A DNA stretch of 9,887 nucleotides from a bacterium (GTDB lineage Bacteria; Patescibacteriota; Microgenomatia; Daviesbacterales; UBA10151): contig DAHXOS010000027.1 of assembly GCA_027364775.1 (NCBI GenBank), forward strand, positions 1 to 9,887. The letters are read 5' to 3'. A program made the position numbers and the translations under genes. Of this stretch, positions 5,913 through 9,887 are shown piece by piece. The notes beneath the pieces were generated by a model. That model was not told the origin of the DNA and ran no database searches. It was given only the letters and a program-made list of their open reading frames with translations. Each line of letters begins with the position of its first letter. Position 1 is the first letter of the stretch.

Positions 5913-6202
5913 GTACTGCCTTAATAGAAGCATTAAGAGAGGATGTACCGCCTGACACTTGTTTAGCTGATCCAAAAGGTCAGGTTATTAAATTTATAGG
6001 GGAACAAGGTAGTCCATTTTTGGAATTTAAGCAACAACCGCCTAGAGAGCATTTAGATCCGCTACTAGTATTAACCCAACAAACAGGTTCGGTGCGGCTG
6101 GCAAAAAAACTTTTAGGACTAGGAGTTACTCACAGAGGTGCTGCATTCCAAATACATATTTTAGAACAATTGACCCTAAAGAGGCTAGAAGACTTCTATT
6201 AA
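5909..6202 (+). CDS. hypothetical 97-residue protein
   Basis: I do not recognise this protein. Residues 1-50 contain a DPKGQVIKFIGEQGSPFLEF segment that looks like a short beta meander. Residues ~52-97 are likely helical (LDPLLVLTQQTG, VRLAKKLLGLG, FQIHILEQLTLKRLEDF), with a loose helix-turn-helix look that I would not call a DNA-binding domain. There is no signal peptide or membrane segment. The start is fixed by the 4-nt ATGA overlap with the upstream small membrane protein, which suggests the two products act together. There is no separate Shine-Dalgarno. Confidence 0.65.
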   Translation: MSTALIEALREDVPPDTCLADPKGQVIKFIGEQGSPFLEFKQQPPREHLDPLLVLTQQTGSVRLAKKLLGLGVTHRGAAFQIHILEQLTLKRLEDFY

Positions 6203-6248
6203 CTCAATGCAGTAACAGTATAACTATAAAAAACAATCCAAAAAAGGA

Positions 6249-6306
6249 CTTATCAACTTGACTTTATTAATCCTAAAAACTAAACTTTATTTAAAGCGTT
6301 GATAAG
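6249..6306 (+). repeat. 9-bp inverted repeat flanking the thrS promoter
   Basis: CTTATCAAC (6249-6257) and GTTGATAAG (6298-6306) are perfect inverted copies 40 nt apart, bracketing the -35 and -10 boxes exactly. The right copy overlaps the start of the T-box RNA. It may be an operator pair, a hairpin in a longer transcript, or coincidence. Confidence 0.4.
6258..6286 (+). promoter_or_regulatory. promoter of the thrS T-box transcript
   Basis: TTGACT (6258-6263), a 17-bp spacer and TAAACT (6281-6286). The predicted start is about 6293, immediately before the GCGTTGAT segment with which Stem I appears to begin. Confidence 0.6.
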
Positions 6307-6509
6307 ACTTAACCAACCTTGGAGCTTTACAGCAAAATCACTGTCTTGATAAAAAAGTGCGATAAACCTAAGCTTAGAGGCTACCAAATTGCAGTACAAT
6401 CCTGTAATTGGTTATTGCTTAATCTGCTTAGACAAATCGAAAACAGGTGGAACCGCCTATATTTAGGTCCTGACTAAATCGCTTTAGGTGATTAAAAAGG
6501 ACTTTTTTT
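6293..6509 (+). promoter_or_regulatory. T-box riboswitch (tRNA-Thr-sensing leader of thrS)
   Basis: The T-box core AGGTGGAACCGCC (6445-6457) is followed by a full antiterminator: CAGG (6444-6447) with CCTG (6469-6472), the 7-nt bulge UGGAACC (6448-6454), and upper helix GCCTA/TAGGT (6455-6459, 6464-6468) around a TATT loop. The UGGA should pair with a tRNA ending in UCCA, which fits the U73 of many tRNA-Thr. The mutually exclusive terminator starts at 6465. Upstream, a short Stem I can be drawn (GCGTT/AGTGC, 6296-6300 with 6356-6360; AAGAC/GTCTT, 6304-6308 with 6343-6347). It leaves a Thr codon ACU at 6340-6342 as the likely specifier, though ACC at 6312 or 6316 is not excluded. A second domain (CTAAGC/GCTTAG, 6368-6373 with 6426-6431) encloses a 10-bp bulged hairpin at 6384-6411. 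Uncharged tRNA would favour read-through into thrS. The core is secure; the Stem I details are tentative. Confidence 0.88.
6465..6509 (+). terminator. intrinsic terminator of the thrS T-box
   Basis: AGGTCCT (6465-6471) pairs with AGGACTT (6498-6504; one G-U), enclosing a CTAAA/TTTAG mini-stem with TCGC loop (6474-6487), and runs into seven T residues (6503-6509). Its 5' arm is the 3' half of the antiterminator, so the two cannot form together. Its 3' arm also holds the AAGGA (6497-6501) that serves the next small ORF. Confidence 0.8.
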
Positions 6510-6620
6510 ATGCTTACAAAATTAACATCTAAATTTAAAAGAGATCTGGGAGAAATAGTACAAATATTTATTATTGTTTTGGTTCAAACTTCAAGAAGAT
6601 TAAAAGGATTGGAAAAATGA
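6510..6620 (+). CDS. 36-residue small ORF between the T-box terminator and thrS
   Basis: An ATG at 6510 opens 36 codons, ending in a TGA (6618-6620) that overlaps the thrS ATG as ATGA. AAGGA (6497-6501) stands 8 nt before the ATG, a textbook ribosome binding site, and lies in the terminator's 3' arm, so it is free only when the antiterminator forms. The peptide begins MLTKLTSKFKRDLGE, has a 9-10 residue hydrophobic core (IFIIVLV, ~19-25), then a basic tail (SRRLKGLEK). It is too short to call a firm membrane helix and is not a TGS domain. It could be a functional small protein, or a leader whose translation is coupled to thrS through the overlap; it has three Thr codons. The ORF and its signals are visible; that it is made is inferred. 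Confidence 0.55.
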   Translation: MLTKLTSKFKRDLGEIVQIFIIVLVQTSRRLKGLEK

Positions 6621-8344
6621 ATAATTTAGAAGAGATCAGACATTCTGCAGCACATTTACTTGCAGCAGCAGTGATGGAATTATATCCCAACACCAAAAGA
6701 ACTATAGGTCCGGCTATTGAGAACGGTTTTTATTATGATTTTGATTTTTCACAAAGTTTAAAACGAGCTTTAACAGAAGAGGACTTGCCTAAGATTGAAA
6801 TTAAAATGGCAGAAATATTACCATCCTGGGATCACTTTGAACACCGAAAGGTTTCAGAAAAAGAAGCCCGGGAAGCTTACATAGACAATCCTTATAAACT
6901 GGAGTTAATTGATGAAATAGTTAAAAGGGGAGAAGATATTACTTTTTACAAATCCGGTAATTTTGAGGATCTTTGTAGAGGCGGACATTCGGAAAACCCA
7001 TCAAAAGAAATTGGCGCATTCACGCTTTTAAATTTGGCCGGAGCTTATTGGAGAGGTGATGAGAAGCAAAAGATGTTAACCAGGATTTATGGAACTGCTT
7101 TTCCTACTCAAAAGGAATTGGAGGAATATTTAATTACATTAGAAGAAGCCAAAAAAAGAGACCATAAAAAATTAGGCCCACAATTGGAACTTTTTTTCTT
7201 TCACGAAACTGCACCGGGAATGCCTTATTGGTTACCTAAAGGAGTAATTTTATATAACGAACTGCTTAAATTTTGGAGAGTTGAACATTCTAAAAGAGGC
7301 TATCAGGAGACATTTTCTCCTGTTTTAAATAAAAAGGAACTTTATATTACCTCAGGTCATTTTGACCATTACTGGCAAGATATGTTTGTGGCTAATATGG
7401 GCAAAGATGAACTTTATGGAGTTAAGGCTATGAATTGTCCCAATGCCATGACTATCTATGGCTTTAAGAAAAGATCATACAAAGAATTGCCGTTAAGATT
7501 GTCTGATACCGACCCATTACACAGGTATGAATTATCCGGAGTTTTAAACGGACTTTTACGAGCTAGGCAATTTAGACAAGATGATGCACATATCTTTGTA
7601 TCGGAAAATCAAATTAAGGACGAGTACCGTTATATATTTGAAATTGTAGAAAAATTGTACTCTATTTTTAATCTGGAATATTCATTTAGACTAGGTACCA
7701 GACCTAAATCATATATGGGTGATATTGAAACCTGGAATAAAGCTGAAGCGTCTTTAAAAGAAATATTAGATGAGAGTGGCAAGGAATACTTTGTTTTAGA
7801 GGGTGATGGCGCATTTTATGGACCTAAAATTGATATTTTAATGAAGGACGCTCTGGCCAGGCAGTGGCAGATGGGTACTATTCAATTAGACTTTCAACAA
7901 CCTAAAAGATTTAATCTAACCTATACAGACAAAGACGGTCAGGAAAAAACTCCAATAGCAATCCATAGAGTTATTTATGGTTCACTTGAAAGATTTATTG
8001 GTATTTTAATAGAGCACTTTGGTGGAGCGTTTCCACTTTGGTTAGCTCCTATCCAAACTGTAATTGTACCTATATCTGAAAAACACAATCAATATGGACA
8101 AAAAGTACTCGAACAATTACAGCATTCGGGATTAAGAGCAGAGATTGATACAAGGGCAGAAACTATGCAGTCAAAAATTAGAGAAGCCCAATTACAAAAG
8201 ATTCCTTATATGCTGGTGGTAGGTGATAGAGAAATAGAGCAAAATACTGTAGCAATTAGAACCAGGGGTGGGGAAAACCAGGGTATATTAAGCATTGAGG
8301 AATTCATAACTAAGTTACAGGAAAGGATTGCTGATAAAGTATAA
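6617..8344 (+). CDS. thrS: threonyl-tRNA synthetase (no TGS domain)
   Basis: Charges tRNA-Thr with threonine in the cytoplasm. Of 575 residues, the editing domain comes first: HSAAH (9-13) and C120..H124 (CRGGH) form the HxxxH/CxxxH site that removes mischarged serine. The class II catalytic core follows (~195-465): MNCP with C274, motif 2 RYELSG..NGLLRARQF.QDDAHIF (303-327, H325), and motif 3 IHRVIYGSLERF (449-460, H450). C274, H325 and H450 are the three zinc ligands. The anticodon-binding domain spans ~472-575. The N-terminal TGS domain (~60 residues) of the 640-residue E. coli type is absent: the protein begins directly at the editing domain. The usual MNCPGH reads MNCPNA here. AAGGA at 6604-6608, 8 nt upstream, sets the start; the upstream small ORF overlaps it by 4 nt. 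Expression is controlled by the T-box. Confidence 0.97.
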   Translation: MNNLEEIRHSAAHLLAAAVMELYPNTKRTIGPAIENGFYYDFDFSQSLKRALTEEDLPKIEIKMAEILPSWDHFEHRKVSEKEAREAYIDNPYKLELIDEIVKRGEDITFYKSGNFEDLCRGGHSENPSKEIGAFTLLNLAGAYWRGDEKQKMLTRIYGTAFPTQKELEEYLITLEEAKKRDHKKLGPQLELFFFHETAPGMPYWLPKGVILYNELLKFWRVEHSKRGYQETFSPVLNKKELYITSGHFDHYWQDMFVANMGKDELYGVKAMNCPNAMTIYGFKKRSYKELPLRLSDTDPLHRYELSGVLNGLLRARQFRQDDAHIFVSENQIKDEYRYIFEIVEKLYSIFNLEYSFRLGTRPKSYMGDIETWNKAEASLKEILDESGKEYFVLEGDGAFYGPKIDILMKDALARQWQMGTIQLDFQQPKRFNLTYTDKDGQEKTPIAIHRVIYGSLERFIGILIEHFGGAFPLWLAPIQTVIVPISEKHNQYGQKVLEQLQHSGLRAEIDTRAETMQSKIREAQLQKIPYMLVVGDREIEQNTVAIRTRGGENQGILSIEEFITKLQERIADKV

Positions 8345-8348
8345 CTTA

Positions 8349-8357
8349 TGGTAAAAT
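8349..8357 (+). promoter_or_regulatory. candidate extended -10 promoter before infC
   Basis: TGGTAAAAT: TAAAAT at 8352-8357 preceded by an extended TGG. The predicted start is about 8364, just before the infC Shine-Dalgarno. The -35 is poor (TTGCTG at 8328-8333, inside the end of thrS). Read-through from thrS is also likely. Confidence 0.4.
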
Positions 8358-8382
8358 TACCACTCGTAAGGAGAAATTAACC

Positions 8383-8907
8383 ATCGGAAAATTTTATCGT
8401 TTAAATCAGAATATCCAAGCCCAAAATTTATTGGTTATTGGTGTTGATGGACAAAAAATTGGAGTAATTTCTAAAGATGAGGCTCTCTCCCAGGCAGCAG
8501 AATTAGGTTTAGATCTGGTTGAAATAGCCCCAAATATTAATCCTCCTGTTGCTAAGATTGTTGAATTTCAAAAGTTTAAATACGACGAGGAAAAAAAGGA
8601 AAAAGCTGCTAAGAAAAACGCCAAAGAGGTTGAGCTAAAGGAATTATGGTTAACTCCCAGAATTGCTGAACACGATTTAAACACCAGGTTAAGAAGAGCA
8701 GAGGAGTTTATTGAACATGGTGACCGGATCATGTTTAGAGTTAAGTTTAAAGGCAGGGAGATGGCACACACGGAATTTGGATTCCAACTTTTAAATAAAA
8801 TTTTTGAAAGCATGGGAGATAAAATCAGTATTGAGAGAGAACCAAAATTAGAAGGTAGGAGTATTACTGCAATTGTAGGTAAAAGCAGAGGGCCTAAAAA
8901 AGACTAA
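8383..8907 (+). CDS. infC: translation initiation factor IF-3, starting at AUC
   Basis: IF-3 binds the 30S subunit, checks start-codon/initiator-tRNA pairing and prevents early 50S joining. With the start at ATC 8383 the protein has 174 residues, the normal size. The N-domain begins GKFYRLNQNIQAQNLLVI, the expected (Y)R(I/L)N..I(R/Q)A opening of the family, then LDLVEIAP (43-50), PPVAKI (54-59) and KFKYDEEKK (64-72). A Lys-rich linker (~70-85) leads to the C-domain, with LTPRIAEHDLNTRLRRAEEF (90-109) and F.GREM.H (122-129). The start is fixed by AAGGAG (8368-8373), 9 nt before the ATC, with no in-frame ATG, GTG or TTG near it. The first conventional start, TTG at 8431, would cut off the conserved opening and lacks a ribosome binding site. 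Known of the family: E. coli infC begins with AUU, and IF-3 discriminates against such codons, giving autoregulation. Confidence 0.95.
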   Translation: MGKFYRLNQNIQAQNLLVIGVDGQKIGVISKDEALSQAAELGLDLVEIAPNINPPVAKIVEFQKFKYDEEKKEKAAKKNAKEVELKELWLTPRIAEHDLNTRLRRAEEFIEHGDRIMFRVKFKGREMAHTEFGFQLLNKIFESMGDKISIEREPKLEGRSITAIVGKSRGPKKD

Positions 8908-8926
8908 TACCTAATTCAATAGCCTG

Positions 8927-8956
8927 TAGACTCCTTGGACACAAATCAGGTATAAT
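8927..8956 (+). promoter_or_regulatory. promoter of rpmI, predicted to give a leaderless mRNA
   Basis: TATAAT (8951-8956) in the context GGTATAAT, with a weak TAGACT at 8927-8932 (18-bp spacer). The predicted start is about 8963, 3 nt before the rpmI ATG. No Shine-Dalgarno lies between. rpmI could thus be expressed independently of infC. Confidence 0.5.
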
Positions 8957-8965
8957 TACAAAATT

Positions 8966-9172
8966 ATGGCAAATAAAGTCAAACAAAAAACAAAAAAAGC
9001 ATTTTTAAAGCGCATAAAGATAACTTCAAGTGGTAAAATTATGCGTTCTCACCAACTACGTACAAGTCACTTAAGAAGAAATAAGAGTAAAAGAACTTTA
9101 AGAAGACATGCCGAACCAGTTCAACTATCTAAAACTATGCTCAAAGCTGCCAAAAAAATGTTGGGACTTTAG
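8966..9172 (+). CDS. rpmI: 50S ribosomal protein bL35
   Basis: A small very basic protein of the large ribosomal subunit; 68 residues is the normal bL35 length (about 64-67). Recognised by KQKTKKAFLKRIKITSSGKI (6-25), matching the K.KT...A.KR.K.T..GK(I/L) opening, then SHLRRNKSKRTLRR and a basic C-terminal helix. It sits in the standard infC-rpmI-rplT order. No Shine-Dalgarno precedes the ATG; a TATAAT ends 9 nt before it, so it may be read from a leaderless transcript. Confidence 0.95.
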   Translation: MANKVKQKTKKAFLKRIKITSSGKIMRSHQLRTSHLRRNKSKRTLRRHAEPVQLSKTMLKAAKKMLGL

Positions 9173-9191
9173 CGCTTAAAGGAATTATCTA

Positions 9192-9251
9192 ATGGCAACT
9201 AGGAATAAAAAACTCAGACAAAAAAACGAAAGTAGATATAATCTTAGCTAA
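9192..9251 (+). CDS. candidate 19-residue basic peptide between rpmI and rplT
   Basis: AAAGGA (9178-9183) lies 8 nt before an ATG at 9192 that opens a 19-codon frame (MATRNKKLRQKNESRYNLS) ending TAA at 9249-9251. Seven of the 19 residues are basic. Its ribosome binding site is better than those of rpmI and rplT. It may be a leader peptide regulating rplT, a tiny ribosome-associated protein, or chance. The stop coincides with the base of a hairpin (9244-9278). Confidence 0.35.
   Translation: MATRNKKLRQKNESRYNLS
9237..9242 (+). promoter_or_regulatory. candidate -10 for rplT
   Basis: A perfect TATAAT with a poor -35 (CAGACA at 9215-9220, 16-bp spacer) inside the small ORF. The predicted start of about 9249 would give rplT a ~73-nt leader of its own. 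Confidence 0.4.
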
Positions 9252-9278
9252 ATTGCATGTATGAAGCAAATAAGCTAA
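9244..9278 (+). other. stem-loop in the rplT leader
   Basis: TTAGCT (9244-9249) pairs with AGCTAA (9273-9278) and, above an internal loop, TTGC (9253-9256) with GCAA (9266-9269). No T tract follows, so it is not a terminator. bL20 regulates its own operon by binding leader RNA in several bacteria. This may be such a site, but the resemblance to known L20 sites is untested. It would be altered if transcription began at about 9249. Confidence 0.4.
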
Positions 9279-9321
9279 AATACTTTCTGAAAAGTTTAAT
9301 TTGAAAGGAATTATTAAATAG

Positions 9322-9669
9322 ATGGCACGCGTTAAGAGAGGTTTAGCCTCTCACAAAAAACATAAAAAATTGTTAGCTCTGGCAAAAGGTTACAGAGGAG
9401 TCAGAAGCAAGCTTGTAAAAAGAGCCAAAGAATCAACCCTTCATGCTGGTCAGTATGCATTTGCCCATAGAAGACAAAGAAGAAGAGACATGAGACAACT
9501 TTGGATTATTCAATTAGGTAATGCAGTAAGAGCTGAGGGTATAAGTTACTCAAAATTTATTGCCGGATTAAAACTTAAGGAAATTAAACTGGATCGCAAA
9601 ATCTTAGCTGATTTGGCAATCAATCATCCGGAAGATTTTAAACAAATTGTTACCAGAGTTAATTCCTAA
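9322..9669 (+). CDS. rplT: 50S ribosomal protein bL20
   Basis: Binds 23S rRNA early in 50S assembly; 115 residues, normal length. The opening MARVKRGLASHKKHKKLLALAKGY is typical, followed by GVRSKLVKRAKES, GQYAFAHRRQRRRDMRQLWI (46-65) and the globular C-terminal part with SYSKFI.GL, DRKILADLA and a short tail. The ATG is preceded by AAAGGA (9304-9309) at a long 12-nt spacing. The gap from rpmI (149 nt) is wide for this pair and holds a small ORF, a -10 box and a hairpin, which suggests rplT is separately regulated. In many bacteria bL20 represses this operon through leader RNA. Confidence 0.97.
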   Translation: MARVKRGLASHKKHKKLLALAKGYRGVRSKLVKRAKESTLHAGQYAFAHRRQRRRDMRQLWIIQLGNAVRAEGISYSKFIAGLKLKEIKLDRKILADLAINHPEDFKQIVTRVNS

Positions 9670-9747
9670 ATTATTCTAACTCTTTTATTACCATTTTTTA
9701 GCTGCTATCTTAAGGCTTAACTTTATGCTTGCTTAGTACATCAAATT

Positions 9748-9757
9748 AAGGGGGTGA
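9748..9757 (+). promoter_or_regulatory. near-perfect Shine-Dalgarno of the terminal ORF
   Basis: AAGGGGGTGA can pair over all 10 bases with the usual 16S 3' end UCACCUCCUU, using one G-U pair. The core ends 7 nt before the ATG at 9762. This is the strongest ribosome binding site in the window and suggests high translation. Confidence 0.75.
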
Positions 9758-9761
9758 ATCT

Positions 9762-9887
9762 ATGTCAAGAACAAAAAAGAGGACAACCTCTAAAAAAAGT
9801 AACAGCAAAATGGCTGTCGTTAAAAAAACACCTACTAAGATGGTAAAAGGAGTTAAAAAAGCTCCGCAGAAGCTTAAAAGGATGGCT
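9762..9887 (+). CDS. Lys-rich basic protein, N-terminal part (runs off the window)
   Basis: An ATG at 9762 opens 42 codons to the right edge without a stop. The peptide begins MSRTKKRTTSKKSNSK and continues with Lys/Pro/Val-rich stretches (VVKKTPTKMVKGVKKAP). It is about one third Lys or Arg with no acidic residue, like bacterial histone-H1-type tails or basic extensions of ribosomal proteins. The near-perfect Shine-Dalgarno implies an abundant product, which fits a nucleoid or ribosome-associated role. This is inference from composition only; the rest of the protein is needed. No clear promoter is seen in 9670-9747. Confidence 0.7.
   Translation, partial: MSRTKKRTTSKKSNSKMAVVKKTPTKMVKGVKKAPQKLKRMA

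Noticed and set aside
8568..8813. 81-codon minus-strand ORF
   Set aside because: Antisense shadow of infC; the Phe/Ser/Leu-rich product is complement of Lys/Glu codons.

Overview
The window reads as an AT-rich bacterial chromosome segment from a lineage with a small genome, most likely the Candidate Phyla Radiation (Patescibacteria), possibly its Microgenomates branch. That placement is inference. It rests on overall protein resemblance, a threonyl-tRNA synthetase with no TGS domain, two tRNA genes without encoded CCA, several short proteins I cannot place, and a MurT/GatD pair next to a YvcK-like protein. A divergent low-GC Gram-positive or Chloroflexi-like organism is the main alternative. 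TGA is used as a stop (5910-5912, 6618-6620), so this is not one of the TGA-recoded CPR groups. Every gene I support is on the + strand. No rRNA, CRISPR array or mobile element is visible.

Layout. Positions 1-3439 are an envelope block: the 3' end of a yvcK/cofD-like gene, then a strong promoter with a highly structured leader, a secreted lysozyme-fold hydrolase, and murT-gatD, which amidate the peptidoglycan precursor. Positions 3440-6202 hold tRNA-Leu(UAG), a 317-residue low-complexity protein, tRNA-Val(GAC), an orphan 246-residue protein, and a coupled pair of very small proteins (one a DUF5665-like membrane protein). Positions 6203-9669 are a translation block: a T-box riboswitch, a small ORF, thrS, infC, rpmI and rplT. 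The window ends inside a Lys-rich protein with an almost ideal ribosome binding site.

Control. The thrS leader has a complete antiterminator/terminator switch with a UGGA bulge, expected to read uncharged tRNA-Thr. Read-through exposes a 36-codon ORF whose Shine-Dalgarno lies in the terminator arm and whose stop overlaps the thrS start. infC almost certainly starts at an AUC codon, the non-AUG arrangement that lets IF3 regulate itself. The hydrolase mRNA is predicted to begin with a 17-bp hairpin and to have its Shine-Dalgarno buried in a second one. Several other genes have a -10 box directly before the start codon and little or no Shine-Dalgarno, suggesting leaderless mRNAs.

Most notable: the T-box plus its downstream small ORF, the two-hairpin leader of the hydrolase gene, the AUC start of infC, a MurT without zinc-ribbon cysteines, and the small basic ORF between rpmI and rplT.
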